A DNA stretch of 64,000 bases from Jejuia rubra (GCF_042684665.1 NZ_JBHULY010000039.1:310001-374000), one strand, 5' to 3'; shown: positions 34,652 through 44,226, counted from the first letter of the stretch. The notes: generated from the letters alone by a model not told the origin. Numbers and translations are program-made.

Positions 34652-35563
34652 CTACTTTCTGGGATGGTATTTCTCAACCACCTTTGCCAAGTGGCTTTTA
34701 TCCAAATGGACATAGATTTCAGTAGTGGTGATGCTCTCGTGACCCAACATCATTTGGATGGCTCTTAAATCGGCGTTGTTCTGCAAAAGATGCGTTGCGA
34801 AAGAATGCCTAAAAGTGTGCGGTGACACATTTTTTTTCAGCCCTATTTTTTCCACTAATTGTTTAATGATGGTGAACACCATAGCACGCGTTAATTGTTT
34901 GCCCCTGTGATTCAAAAATAATGTGTCCTCAAACCCTTCCTTCACATCTATGTGGGTTCTGATTTGGTCTTTGTAAATGTTGATGTACTTCATCGTGGCT
35001 TCAACAATAGGGACAAAACGTTGTTTGTCTCCCTTGCCGGTCACCTTGATAAACCCTTCTTCAAAAAACAAATCTGAAATTTTCAGGTTAATGAGTTCGC
35101 TTACTCGAAGGCCACAACCGTATAAAGTCTCTAGCATGGCCCTATTCCGCTCACCTATATTAATTCCGTTAAATTGCTTTGAAAGGTCAATGGCCCCTAT
35201 TAAATCGTTAATTTCTTCAACACTTAAGGTGTCGGGAAGCTTTCTGCCAATTTTAGGAGTTTCAATCAATTCTAATGGGTTGTCCTTACGGTAGTCTTCA
35301 AATACTAAATAGTCAAAAAAACTGCGAAGGCCAGAAATCAACCTCGACCGCGAACGTTCGTTAAGCCGTTTTGCTTCTTCGTAGATGCATTGTTGGATAG
35401 TATCAGTAGAAATGGTGATTGGAGTTTCCTTTATTTCATTGGATTCCAAAAACGAAACCAATTTTAAAATATCTAGGCTGTAGTTTTCAATAGAATTTTT
35501 GGATAGCCCTCGTTCAATCTTTAGGTATAATTGGTAATCCTTTAAGGCGCTTTCCCATTTCAT
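34652..35563 (-). CDS. xerD: Tyrosine recombinase XerD-type (chromosome dimer resolution)
   Basis: The 303-residue recombinase has an N-terminal SAM-like domain (LYLKIERGLSKNSIENY) and a C-terminal catalytic domain with Arg in YGCGLRVSELINL, Lys in GKGDKQRFVP, the HTFRHSFATHLL box and nucleophile Tyr in TTTEIYVHLDK. I chose the start at 35563 (MKWESALKDY); the frame open to 35677 adds 38 residues not found in XerC/D. It acts with a partner at dif to resolve dimers. It is a chromosomal single copy with no integron or phage context. Confidence 0.9.
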   Translation of the reverse strand: MKWESALKDYQLYLKIERGLSKNSIENYSLDILKLVSFLESNEIKETPITISTDTIQQCIYEEAKRLNERSRSRLISGLRSFFDYLVFEDYRKDNPLELIETPKIGRKLPDTLSVEEINDLIGAIDLSKQFNGINIGERNRAMLETLYGCGLRVSELINLKISDLFFEEGFIKVTGKGDKQRFVPIVEATMKYINIYKDQIRTHIDVKEGFEDTLFLNHRGKQLTRAMVFTIIKQLVEKIGLKKNVSPHTFRHSFATHLLQNNADLRAIQMMLGHESITTTEIYVHLDKSHLAKVVEKYHPRK

Positions 35564-35787
35564 AGGAACTAAAATAAGGGAATTTGATGACTTCGCGTAA
35601 AGGTTTTGAACATGTTTTAAACAAGATGATTCAATGAATTGTTGATAACTTTTAATGTATTGCTGTTTGATAATCAAACACTTAATCGTTAAATGTTGAC
35701 AAAAATGTTAATAACTAGGTTTGAGATATCAAAAATTATAGAAAAATGTATTTACTTTGTTTCAATCAAACTATAAACTTTATTATT

Positions 35788-36369
35788 ATGAAAAAATTAC
35801 TTTTATCGGTGGCGTTAGCCATTTTCGTGTTATTAGGAGCCAATGCACAAGACAACACAAAAGGCTTACAATTTGGTGTCAAGGCGGGTTACAATTTATC
35901 TAATCTTGGCGGGGATGTTCAAGACAATAAGCTGCTTTCTGGTTTTAATGTTGGCGGGTTTGTTGTGATGTCATTACTAGAAAATCTTATGATGCAACTT
36001 GAAGTTGCTCTATCTAAACAAGGCACAAGATGGGATGACGGAATGTATAATGAGAGGTATCGCTTAGCCTATGTCAATGTTCCTGTGTTGGCCAAATATA
36101 AGGTCGTTGATAGGCTTTATGTTGAAGCAGGGCCACAGGTAGGATTATTAGTTGATGCGCAATACATTGACGATAACGATAAAGAAGATATTAAGGACAG
36201 TTTCAAAACGGTTGATCTTAGTGCCGGTATAGGAGTGGAATATAAAATTACAGATCATTTAGGCGCCAATGCTCGATATACTTTTGGACTGTGTAATATA
36301 AATGAAAACAGCGATACCTTTAAAATAAACAACAATGTTTTGCAGATAGGCGGTAGTTGGACGTTTTAA
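35788..36369 (+). CDS. Outer-membrane beta-barrel protein (porin-like family)
   Basis: The 193-residue protein has a signal peptide (MKKLLLSVALAIFVLLGANAQ) followed by a small beta-barrel (FGVKAGYNLSNLGG ... VNVPVLAKYKV ... YVEAGPQVGLLVDA ... NNNVLQIGGSWTF) ending in Phe, as expected for BAM insertion. It belongs to the PF13568-like family, which is common in Bacteroidota and of unclear ligand. The ATG at 35788 is preferred over the frame opening at 35746, which would put 14 residues before the signal peptide. Confidence 0.85.
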   Translation: MKKLLLSVALAIFVLLGANAQDNTKGLQFGVKAGYNLSNLGGDVQDNKLLSGFNVGGFVVMSLLENLMMQLEVALSKQGTRWDDGMYNERYRLAYVNVPVLAKYKVVDRLYVEAGPQVGLLVDAQYIDDNDKEDIKDSFKTVDLSAGIGVEYKITDHLGANARYTFGLCNINENSDTFKINNNVLQIGGSWTF

Positions 36370-36388
36370 AGTTATATATTTAACATGT

Positions 36389-36420
36389 AAAAACCGAGGC
36401 CTATGCTTCGGTTTTTTTTA
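36389..36420 (+). terminator. Terminator after the outer-membrane protein gene
   Basis: AAACCGAGGC pairs with GCTTCGGTTT around a CTAT loop (36391-36414) and an eight-T run follows. Confidence 0.85.
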
Positions 36421-36445
36421 TGCATAAGTTTTGTACTTTTATCAG

Positions 36446-36859
36446 ATGAAAAAACTAATCATCATCAACGGCCCAAACCTGAATTTATTGGGAAAGCGTG
36501 AGCCAAATATTTATGGAAGCTTAACCTTTACAGAGTTTTTGGAAGAGGTGAAAAGCAAATATCCTGATATTCATATTGATTATTTTCAGTCCAACATAGA
36601 GGGGGAGTTGATTGATAAATTGCACGAAGTAGGGTTTAGTTATGATGGCATTATTTTAAACGCGGCAGCCTATACCCATACCTCCGTGGGCATAGGGGAT
36701 GCTATTAAAGGCATCGAAACTCCTGTCGTAGAAGTGCATATATCCAATACATTTGGGCGTGAAGAGTTTAGGCATCAATCCTATATTTCGCCAAATGCCA
36801 AGGGTGTAATTTTAGGCTTTGGCCTGCAGAGTTACGAATTGGCGATTCAGAGTTTTTAG
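36446..36859 (+). CDS. aroQ: Type II 3-dehydroquinate dehydratase
   Basis: The 137-residue enzyme has GPNLNLLGKREPNIYG at the start (catalytic Tyr in PNIYG), Asn and His in ILNAAAYTHTS, and VEVHISNTFGREEFR with the second catalytic His. It converts 3-dehydroquinate to 3-dehydroshikimate in aromatic amino-acid synthesis. The start at 36446 fits the family; five extra codons upstream fall in the terminator/leader zone. Cytoplasmic dodecamer. Confidence 0.94.
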   Translation: MKKLIIINGPNLNLLGKREPNIYGSLTFTEFLEEVKSKYPDIHIDYFQSNIEGELIDKLHEVGFSYDGIILNAAAYTHTSVGIGDAIKGIETPVVEVHISNTFGREEFRHQSYISPNAKGVILGFGLQSYELAIQSF

Positions 36860-36860
36860 A

Positions 36861-37032
36861 AAAGCCCCAACTAGCTTCTGGCCCCTCCCGGCCTCCCCAA
36901 AGGGGAGGTGTATCACTCAAGCGGAAAAAACTATACGCAAAAAGACAAGGTTCGAAAGAATTTCGAACCTTGTCTTTTTATTTTCACCCGAGTAAGAGTT
37001 CCTCCCCTTCGGGGAGGCTAGGAGGGGCTTGT
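36861..37032. repeat. GC-rich palindromic element flanking a terminator
   Basis: CCTCCCCAAAGGGGAGG (36892-36908) and CCTCCCCTTCGGGGAGG (37001-37017) bracket a third, perfect hairpin. The outer ends, AGCCCCAACTAG and CTAGGAGGGGCTT, are also complementary in part. The same GGGGAGG palindrome recurs at 63275, so it is a dispersed repeat with far higher G+C than its surroundings. Confidence 0.7.
36940..36979. terminator. Strong bidirectional terminator between aroQ and lpdA
   Basis: GACAAGGTTCGAAA (36944-36957) pairs with TTTCGAACCTTGTC (36961-36974) over 14 bp, flanked by A and T runs on the two sides. It ends both converging genes. Confidence 0.9.
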
Positions 37033-37035
37033 TTT

Positions 37036-38412
37036 CTAAATATGTATCACCTCATCATAAGCCGCCGCTACGGCTTCCATAACAGCTTCACTCATCGTTG
37101 GGTGAGGATGTACGGCTTTTAAAACCTCGTGTCCTGTAGTTTCCAATTTTCGGCCTAAAACGGCCTCAGCAATCATATCGGTTACACCGGCACCAATCAT
37201 GTGGCAACCCAGCCATTCACCATATTTTGCATCGAAAATCACTTTTACAAATCCTTCTTTATTTCCTCCGGCACTTGCTTTACCAGATGCCGAGAATGGG
37301 AATTTACCAACCTTAATATCAAATCCTTTTTCCTTGGCTTGCTTTTCTGTCAGCCCAACACTGGCAATCTCTGGCGAGCAATAAGTGCATCCAGGAATAT
37401 TACCGTAATCAATAGGCTCAACATGATGGCCCGCAATTTTTTCAACGCATAAAATGCCTTCTGCAGAAGCGACATGTGCCAAAGCTTGTCCTGGGGTAAC
37501 ATCACCAATGGCATAATATCCAGGAATGTTGGTTTGGTAATAATCGTTCACCAATATTTTATCACGATCCACAACAATACCCACATCTTCCAAACCAATG
37601 TTTTCGATATTGGTTTTGATGCCCACTGCAGAAAGAATGATATCCGCCTCTAAAACTTCTTCACCCTTTTGGGTCTTTACATTGGCCTTAACACCTTTTC
37701 CGGAAGTATCTACACTGGTAACCTCGGCTGAAGTCATAATATTAATGCCACTCTTTTTAAAAGAACGCTCTAATTGCTTTGATACCTCTTCATCTTCAAC
37801 GGGTACAATATTCGGTAAATATTCAACGATTGTAACTTCAGTTCCGATAGAATTATAAAAATAGGCAAATTCCACGCCTATTGCTCCCGAACCTACTACA
37901 ATCATCTTCTTAGGTTGCTTTTTAAGTGACATGGCTTCTCTGTAGCCAATTACCTTTTCGCCATCTTGGGGCAAACTTGGCAACTCCCGAGAACGTGCTC
38001 CAGTGGCTATGACAATATGGTCTGCGCTATATTCTTTGCCATCAACGTCAATCTTTTTTCCGGGTTTCAATTTTCCAAAGCCGTCGATGACATCAATTTT
38101 GTTCTTCTTCATTAGAAACTGAACACCTTTGCTCATCCCTTCGGCAACGCCTCGGCTACGTTTTACCACAGCGTCAAAATCATGATTGGCATCCTTCACC
38201 TTTAAGCCATAATCTTCAGCATGTTTTAGATATTCAAACACCTGGGCTGATTTTAAAAGCGCTTTTGTTGGGATACAGCCCCAATTCAAACATACACCTC
38301 CAAGATTTTCCTTTTCAATAACAGCGGTCTTAAAACCCAATTGTGACGCGCGAATTGCAGTAACGTATCCACCTGGGCCACTTCCAAGAACTATAATATC
38401 GTATTTACTCAT
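37036..38412 (-). CDS. lpdA: Dihydrolipoyl dehydrogenase (E3)
   Basis: The 458-residue FAD disulfide reductase has FAD motif VLGSGPGGYVTAIRA, redox pair in GGVCLNWGCIPTK (Cys42/Cys47 region), NAD motif VVGSGAIGVEFAYF and the C-terminal HPHPTMSEA with the active-site His. It reoxidises lipoamide in pyruvate and 2-oxoglutarate dehydrogenase complexes. It is a standalone gene, as often in Bacteroidota. Confidence 0.94.
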   Translation of the reverse strand: MSKYDIIVLGSGPGGYVTAIRASQLGFKTAVIEKENLGGVCLNWGCIPTKALLKSAQVFEYLKHAEDYGLKVKDANHDFDAVVKRSRGVAEGMSKGVQFLMKKNKIDVIDGFGKLKPGKKIDVDGKEYSADHIVIATGARSRELPSLPQDGEKVIGYREAMSLKKQPKKMIVVGSGAIGVEFAYFYNSIGTEVTIVEYLPNIVPVEDEEVSKQLERSFKKSGINIMTSAEVTSVDTSGKGVKANVKTQKGEEVLEADIILSAVGIKTNIENIGLEDVGIVVDRDKILVNDYYQTNIPGYYAIGDVTPGQALAHVASAEGILCVEKIAGHHVEPIDYGNIPGCTYCSPEIASVGLTEKQAKEKGFDIKVGKFPFSASGKASAGGNKEGFVKVIFDAKYGEWLGCHMIGAGVTDMIAEAVLGRKLETTGHEVLKAVHPHPTMSEAVMEAVAAAYDEVIHI

Positions 38413-38563
38413 TTGTTAAAATTTAGGGTACGAATTTACGAAATCGAATTTGAAAAATAAATTAAGAGCGTTATTAATATAAAAAAACACCTGGGCATAG
38501 CGAATCATGGGTTGGACCCATGAAATATTGGTAGTAATAAAGTGTCAGTTGAAATTAGGTGAT

Positions 38564-39094
38564 CTAATTCCGTACGATGCATTTGATAGTAATAGTAGCT
38601 TCTTTCCCTACGCGAATGGTGCCATACTCTTTGCCCAGTTCATAATCAAACCTGTCAATAACCAACTCACCGAGAAACGTATTGTTTTCATAGGTAAATG
38701 GGATTTCTACAGCGCGTGTCGTTTCAAGAATTGTCATATTTCCATTAGTGACAAATCCGCTCGCGGTCCGGACAACAGCAGTAGATTCAAAACAAACAGT
38801 TGGATATTTATCCACATCAAAAAAATCAGGATCTTTTAAATGGGCATCCCGCTTTTTGTTTTTGGTGTTGATAGTACTCGCATCAATACAAATATTGAAA
38901 TTGGAGTTTTTTAAATTGGTTTTGTCAAAATTGAAATCACCTTTCATACCCGTAAAAGTCCCTTTAACTTTAAAAAGACCTCCTCCGGTAATATGAAATT
39001 CTACCTTTGATTTTTTGGTATCAATAGTTTGTGCAATGGCAGTAGAAATTCCGAAGCAGAACAAGATAAGAAGGGCAAATTTAAATGGTTTCAT
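38564..39094 (-). CDS. YceI-family periplasmic protein
   Basis: The 176-residue protein has a signal peptide (MKPFKFALLILFCFGISTAIAQ) and the YceI lipocalin-like beta-barrel: TIDTKKSKVEFHITGGG, a central DASTINTKNKKRDAHLKDPDFFDVDKYP cut here in two, and IRVGKEATITIKCIV. Such proteins bind isoprenoid or other lipids in the periplasm. It lies alone between lpdA and the divergent NADH dehydrogenase gene. Confidence 0.85.
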   Translation of the reverse strand: MKPFKFALLILFCFGISTAIAQTIDTKKSKVEFHITGGGLFKVKGTFTGMKGDFNFDKTNLKNSNFNICIDASTINTKNKKRDAHLKDPDFFDVDKYPTVCFESTAVVRTASGFVTNGNMTILETTRAVEIPFTYENNTFLGELVIDRFDYELGKEYGTIRVGKEATITIKCIVRN

Positions 39095-39232
39095 AACATT
39101 GTTTTTTTTGACAAATTGACTGAAGCAATTTTCTGATAAAGATAAAGAAATAAGCGCTATTTAAGTCGTTATTATATTGAAACATTACAGCCTAATGTTA
39201 AATTTAAGAACTCTAAGTATGAATGCTTTTGC

Positions 39233-39240
39233 TAACTTTG
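39233..39240 (+). promoter_or_regulatory. -7 box upstream of the NADH dehydrogenase gene
   Basis: TAACTTTG is a perfect -7 consensus, 19 bp before the ATG at 39260. A clear -33 TTG is not visible at the expected spacing. Confidence 0.5.
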
Positions 39241-39259
39241 CGCTTCAACTTTTTGTCCT

Positions 39260-40549
39260 ATGAATATTCCTAGAATGAGTTTTCCGAGAGTGGTAATTAT
39301 CGGTGGTGGTTTTGCTGGTGTAGCCTTAGCCAAAAAGCTGTCGAAACAGGAAGTTCAGGTGGTTTTGCTGGACAAAAATAACTATCACACGTTTCAACCA
39401 CTTTTGTATCAAGTATCTACTGGAGGCTTAGAGCCTGATTCTATTGCATATCCGATAAGAAAGATTTTGAAAGATTTCCCAAACTTTTATTTCAGACTGG
39501 CTAATGTTGAAGAAATTGATACAAAAAAGAACAAGGTTAGAACGAATATTGGCAATTTAAAATTTGACTACCTAGTAGTGGCCACTGGTTCGAAAACCAA
39601 CTATTTTGGCAATTCTGAAATTGAGAAGCATAGTATGGCGATGAAAACCATACCGCAGTCCCTTAATTTGAGAAGCCTGATTCTCGAGAATTTTGAAGAT
39701 GCCCTTTTAACATCGGATTTGAATGAGCGTAACGCTCTAATGAATTTCGTTATCGTCGGCGGAGGCCCTACTGGTGTTGAGTTGGCCGGGGCTTTAGCAG
39801 AAATAAAAAAAGGAATTCTTCCAAAGGATTATCCCGATTTGGATACCAGACTGGCCCAAATTCATATCGTCCAATCTGGTGATTGTATCCTGAAAGGAAT
39901 GAGTGCTCAGGCGTCTCAGAAAGCAGAAGATTTTTTAGAAAAACTGGGAGTTAATGTTTGGAAGAATGTGCGCGTTACGAATTATGACGGTAAAACAGCT
40001 ACTACAAATACTGATTTGACCCTTGAAACCGCCACGTTGATTTGGGCAGCAGGAGTAAAAGGTGCAACTATAAAAGGCGTTGACGCTCAAGAATTGGTTG
40101 CCAATAGAAATCGTATTATTGTGAACGAATTTAACCAAATCAAAGGCTTTGAGCATATTTTTGCTATTGGAGATATAGCTTGTATGGTTAACGAAGAGCA
40201 TCCCCATGGACTGCCAATGATGGCCCAACCTGCAATTCAACAGGGAGAACAATTGGGGGACAATTTATTGCGAATTTTGGAGGAAAAGCCTCTAAAGCCA
40301 TTTGTTTATAAAGACAAAGGTTCTATGGCCACCATAGGGCGAAATAAGGCAGTGGTGGATCTTAAAAAATGGAAATTTCAGGGTGTTTTTGCTTGGTATG
40401 TTTGGATGTATGTCCACCTGTTTTTCCTTATCGGCTTTAGAAACCGTATGGTGGTTTTTGTAAACTGGGTTTATAATTACGTGCGATTTGATAGGGAGGC
40501 AAGATTGATTATCAGGCCGTTTAAAAACAAGCACAAAGTAGAGGTTTGA
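39260..40549 (+). CDS. ndh: Type II NADH:quinone oxidoreductase (NDH-2)
   Basis: The 429-residue flavoprotein has two dinucleotide motifs, VVIIGGGFAGVALAKKL near residue 11 and FVIVGGGPTGVELAGAL near residue 166, the NDH-2 segment NYHTFQPLLYQVSTGGL, and a C-terminal amphipathic/hydrophobic stretch (FAWYVWMYVHLFFLIGF) for membrane association. It passes electrons from NADH to menaquinone without pumping protons. Monocistronic with its own -7 box. Confidence 0.9.
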   Translation: MNIPRMSFPRVVIIGGGFAGVALAKKLSKQEVQVVLLDKNNYHTFQPLLYQVSTGGLEPDSIAYPIRKILKDFPNFYFRLANVEEIDTKKNKVRTNIGNLKFDYLVVATGSKTNYFGNSEIEKHSMAMKTIPQSLNLRSLILENFEDALLTSDLNERNALMNFVIVGGGPTGVELAGALAEIKKGILPKDYPDLDTRLAQIHIVQSGDCILKGMSAQASQKAEDFLEKLGVNVWKNVRVTNYDGKTATTNTDLTLETATLIWAAGVKGATIKGVDAQELVANRNRIIVNEFNQIKGFEHIFAIGDIACMVNEEHPHGLPMMAQPAIQQGEQLGDNLLRILEEKPLKPFVYKDKGSMATIGRNKAVVDLKKWKFQGVFAWYVWMYVHLFFLIGFRNRMVVFVNWVYNYVRFDREARLIIRPFKNKHKVEV

Positions 40550-40624
40550 CTCTGGCAAGGGAAGAATTGAATGTTGCTTTGTTTGCCGAAAACTATCCAC
40601 TGAATACTGAGACTTCGAAGTGAA

Positions 40625-41176
40625 CTATAGGTCATCTGTAAAATGCCTTCTCCCTTTATCTTTACTGAATTTTTCGGTGTTATACTTTTTCGAATCGCCT
40701 TTAGGTATGGACAGCGATTGCCAATCTTCACCTTTTAGAAGTTTACCTAAAAATACGATTTGTCCCACGTGATATGCGTAATGTGCCAACTGGCGATTGA
40801 TGGCTTCGGTAACCGTATGGCCTTGGTTTCTGATATAAATTATGTCCTCTAAATCTTTTTCATTTAAAGGCCTGATGGCATCAAAAAGGCATTTCCAACC
40901 TTTGTTCCATTCATCAAGCATTTCATTTTTTGAGATAAAGGAATCCTCAAATTCGGCATCTCGATGTCTCCATACTTTCTCTCCGTCTTCGATTAGAAAA
41001 TTGGTCCAACGGCTAAGCATATTGCCTGCTAAATGTTTTACAATAATAGTAATGGAATTGAAGTTTTGGGCAAACTCTTTTTGCAATTCTTTAAATGACA
41101 AATCTTTAAAGGTTTTATCGCCCAAAGATTTATAATATTCAAACTGTTTGATAACACTGGTTAAATAGCTTTCCAT
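40625..41176 (-). CDS. DinB-like DUF1572 protein
   Basis: The 183-residue helical protein resembles the DinB/DUF1572 four-helix bundle: His in TIIVKHLAGNMLSRW and the HYAYHVGQIVFLGKLL segment give the expected metal-binding histidines, and Trp/Arg-rich WRHRDAEFEDSF lies between. Relatives are putative metal-dependent thiol transferases. It is followed downstream on the opposite strand by the NADH dehydrogenase gene. Substrate unknown. Confidence 0.8.
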   Translation of the reverse strand: MESYLTSVIKQFEYYKSLGDKTFKDLSFKELQKEFAQNFNSITIIVKHLAGNMLSRWTNFLIEDGEKVWRHRDAEFEDSFISKNEMLDEWNKGWKCLFDAIRPLNEKDLEDIIYIRNQGHTVTEAINRQLAHYAYHVGQIVFLGKLLKGEDWQSLSIPKGDSKKYNTEKFSKDKGRRHFTDDL

Positions 41177-41191
41177 TCTATAAATATAATG

Positions 41192-41665
41192 CTATTTTTT
41201 CGGAACAAACTTCAACGAAACCCCGTTGATACAGTGCCTTTTTCCTGTAGTATTTCTTGGGCCGTCATTAAACACATGTCCCAAATGACCTCCACAGGTA
41301 GCGCAATGTTCCTCGGTTCGGGCGTAGCCCAAATGATAATCTGTGGAGTATTCCACATTCCCCTTGATTTCTCGGTCAAAACTAGGCCAACCCGTCCCTG
41401 AATCAAATTTATGTTCACTTTTGAAAAGAGGTGTATCGCAGCCTTTACACAAATAAATGCCGTTCTCGTAATTCTTATTTAAAGGGCTTGTAAAGGCCCT
41501 TTCAGTGCCCGCTTTCCGCAAAACGTAGAATTCCAAATCTGTCAATTGGCTTTTCCATTGGGCTTCCGTTTTAGTTATGTCATATTGTTTGTTAGGTTGC
41601 TTTTGAGCATTGGAGTTGCAGTTAAATAAAACCGTTAAAACTAAAAGGGTGAAGAATTTATTCAT
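41192..41665 (-). CDS. msrB: Peptide-methionine (R)-S-oxide reductase, exported
   Basis: The 157-residue protein carries all MsrB features: zinc CxxC pairs (LCKGCDTPLF; CATCGGHLGHVF), GTGWPSF, and catalytic Cys in RHCINGVSLKF. The N-terminus MNKFFTLLVLTVLFNCNSNAQ is an export signal with a possible lipobox Cys, so it should repair oxidised methionines in periplasmic proteins, unlike cytoplasmic MsrB. It lies 15 bp before the DinB-like gene on the same strand. Confidence 0.92.
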   Translation of the reverse strand: MNKFFTLLVLTVLFNCNSNAQKQPNKQYDITKTEAQWKSQLTDLEFYVLRKAGTERAFTSPLNKNYENGIYLCKGCDTPLFKSEHKFDSGTGWPSFDREIKGNVEYSTDYHLGYARTEEHCATCGGHLGHVFNDGPRNTTGKRHCINGVSLKFVPKK

Positions 41666-41880
41666 GGTATGGAATTTGTTTTACATAGGTCGGTTTTCCA
41701 TTCAAATCATAACAGCTATCTAATGAATAATTTCATCTAAGTGAAAAAGCAAACATTTGTTAACTTGATTTTAGAAACAATTGAATAGCCAAATATTGAA
41801 TAAAATGTGACCAATTAAAACTAAAAGGGTCTTAAAATTAGGATTCGATTTTGTACATTTAACTCTAAATTAAAGGAATT

Positions 41881-42705
41881 ATGAATTTAAGAAATACAAT
41901 TATAGGAACTGTTGTGCTGTTGGTTATCGTGGCTTGTGCAACGAATCCATTTACTCAAAAGAAAACCTTGGCTTTAGTGCCTAATTCCCAATTGTTTCCA
42001 ACGGCTTTCGCGCAATACAACCAGTTTTTGAATGAAAATAAGGTAGTAAAAGGTACCAAAGATGCCGAAATGATTACAAGGGTGGGACAAAGAATTGCGG
42101 TTGCTGCAGAACGTTGGTTAAACGCGAATAATCACCAAGGATATTTAGAGGATTATCAATGGGAATATAATTTAGTAGATGATAAAACGGTGAATGCTTG
42201 GTGTATGCCAGGTGGAAAAATAGTTTTTTATACCGGGATTTTGCCGATTGCAAAAAGTGAAACCGGTGTAGCCGCGATTATGGGACATGAAGTAGCACAC
42301 GCTTTGGCCAACCATGGTCAACAGCGAATGAGTGCAGGCATGTTACAACAGCTGGGCGCCGTTGCAGGAAATATTGCCATTCAAGACGGAAGGAAGAGAG
42401 ATATGTTTAATCAAGCTTATGGGATTGGCTCTACCGTAGGGGTGATGTTGCCATTTAGTAGAAGCCACGAAAGTGAAGCTGATAAAATAGGAATCTATTT
42501 GATGGCCATTGCTGGATATAACCCTGACGAGGCTTCTGAATTGTGGAAACGAATGAAAGCTAATAGTGGAGGGCAAGCACCACCTGAATTTTTAAGTACG
42601 CATCCTTCAAATGATACGAGGATTACCAATTTAAAAGAATGGGCTCCACTTGCAAAAAAGGAAGCCAATAAATTTGGAGTTTCTTCCTTTAGAAGCATAA
42701 ATTAG
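41881..42705 (+). CDS. M48-family metalloprotease lipoprotein
   Basis: The 274-residue protein has lipoprotein signal VVLLVIVACATNP, then an M48 peptidase domain with zinc motif GHEVAHALANHG near residue 140 and the third ligand Glu in SRSHESEADKIG. It resembles LoiP/YggG-type proteases that handle misfolded outer-membrane proteins from the periplasmic side. A terminator hairpin follows 30 bp after the stop. Confidence 0.9.
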   Translation: MNLRNTIIGTVVLLVIVACATNPFTQKKTLALVPNSQLFPTAFAQYNQFLNENKVVKGTKDAEMITRVGQRIAVAAERWLNANNHQGYLEDYQWEYNLVDDKTVNAWCMPGGKIVFYTGILPIAKSETGVAAIMGHEVAHALANHGQQRMSAGMLQQLGAVAGNIAIQDGRKRDMFNQAYGIGSTVGVMLPFSRSHESEADKIGIYLMAIAGYNPDEASELWKRMKANSGGQAPPEFLSTHPSNDTRITNLKEWAPLAKKEANKFGVSSFRSIN

Positions 42706-42735
42706 CTTTCAGAATAAAATATTTCATTACTTTAG

Positions 42736-42765
42736 AAGTCACGCAAATAAAGCGTGACTTTTTTT
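42736..42765 (+). terminator. Terminator hairpin abutting the MFS start codon
   Basis: AAGTCACGC (42736-42744) pairs with GCGTGACTT (42752-42760); the T-run ends at 42765 and the ATG begins at 42766. Confidence 0.8.
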
Positions 42766-44070
42766 ATGAACCAACTTAAAAAAGGAAGTAAAAAACTACT
42801 GAATGCCTGGGCATTTTACGATTGGGCCAATTCGGTTTATACACTTACCATTACTTCATCCATTTTTCCGATTTTTTATTCCGCATTGTTTCTGTCGGAA
42901 GTTAAAAGAGTAGAAGCTTTTGGTACGGAATTTAAAAGTACTGCGCTCATTACTTTTGTTACGGCATTTACCTTTTTGGTGGTGGCGGTGATGTCACCGA
43001 TCCTTTCGGGGATAGCTGATTATGTTGGTAACAAGAAAAACTTTTTGAAGTTTTTCTGCTATTTGGGCAGCGCTGGGTGTATTGGTTTATATTGGTTTAG
43101 TTTGGACCGTATCCATCTAAGTTTGCTCTTTTATTTTATGGGGCTCATAGGGTACTGGGGTAGCTTGGTATATTATAATTCCTATCTACCAGATATCGCT
43201 TTTCCTGAACAACAGGATAGCATTAGTGCCAAAGGCTTTTCTATGGGTTATGTGGGAAGTGTACTTTTATTGATGATCAATTTAGCAATGGTAATGACTC
43301 AGGAGTCCGGTGAATCAAAAATGGACATGATGCGTTATTCATTTGTTACGGTTGGGTTGTGGTGGGCCTTATTCAGCCAATATTCATTTAAATGGTTACC
43401 AAAAGGGGTATCCTCAGGGCACAAAATCACCAAGGATGTTGTTTTTAACGGATTTAGGGAATTGCATGCGGTTTGGAGGGAGTTATTAGAAAATCTTCGA
43501 TTAAAAAGGTACCTCTATGCTTTTTTTGTGTTTAGTATGGCGGTGCAGACGATTATGTTGGTGGCGGTGTATTTTGGAGAGGAAGAAATAGCATGGGGCA
43601 GTAGTGACAGTAAAACCTTTGGATTAATAGGGAGTATCCTTATTATTCAGCTCGTGGCAATATTAGGGGCTTTTTTAACCTCACGGGCGTCCTCAAAATA
43701 TGGCAACATTAGAACTTTAATTGGCATTAATTTCATTTGGATGGCACTGTGCGTCTATGCCTATTTTATGGTGACACCATATCAGTTTTATTTTGGGGCT
43801 AGCCTTGTTGGTTTTGTAATGGGTGGCGTACAATCCTTAGCGCGTTCTACTTACTCCAAATTTTTACCCCAAACAGAAGACACCACATCTTATTTTAGTT
43901 TTTTTGATGTTGCTGAAAAAATAGGGATTGTAATAGGGATGGTCATTTACGGAACAATTGACCAAATAACCGGTAGTATGCGCAATGCTATTTTGTTTTT
44001 GGTAGTCTTCTTCCTTGCCGGGATAATTTTACTATTTAGAGTCCCAAAACTGGATTCAACACAATCCTAA
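42766..44070 (+). CDS. MFS transporter, UMF1/Atg22-like family
   Basis: The 434-residue protein has about 12 membrane segments. The N-terminal motif LLNAWAFYDWANSVYTLTI and the later GFVMGGVQSLARSTYSKFLPQTED are signatures of the UMF1 family, related to vacuolar amino-acid exporter Atg22. It probably exports small metabolites, but the substrate is unknown. The start at 42766 is preferred over a GTG at 42754 that lies in the terminator stem. Confidence 0.87.
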   Translation: MNQLKKGSKKLLNAWAFYDWANSVYTLTITSSIFPIFYSALFLSEVKRVEAFGTEFKSTALITFVTAFTFLVVAVMSPILSGIADYVGNKKNFLKFFCYLGSAGCIGLYWFSLDRIHLSLLFYFMGLIGYWGSLVYYNSYLPDIAFPEQQDSISAKGFSMGYVGSVLLLMINLAMVMTQESGESKMDMMRYSFVTVGLWWALFSQYSFKWLPKGVSSGHKITKDVVFNGFRELHAVWRELLENLRLKRYLYAFFVFSMAVQTIMLVAVYFGEEEIAWGSSDSKTFGLIGSILIIQLVAILGAFLTSRASSKYGNIRTLIGINFIWMALCVYAYFMVTPYQFYFGASLVGFVMGGVQSLARSTYSKFLPQTEDTTSYFSFFDVAEKIGIVIGMVIYGTIDQITGSMRNAILFLVVFFLAGIILLFRVPKLDSTQS

Positions 44071-44226
44071 TTGATTTGAATATGATTGATAAGATTGCTA
44101 TCGGATTTGCCGTTCAACTTTAATCTAAGTCACTTCATAGAAAAGTCAGCAGGTTAAGAGGAAAACGGTGTTATTAATTGTCATAAATCCCTATGTTTGT
44201 GAGTGCTAAACAAAAGCATTACCCAA

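Noticed and set aside
34652..35563. Integrase marking a mobile island
   Set aside because: The protein is a normal XerD-type recombinase beside core genes, with no attachment repeats or phage genes.
42754..42756. GTG start for the MFS transporter
   Set aside because: It lies in the descending arm of the terminator hairpin; the ATG at 42766 matches the family N-terminus.
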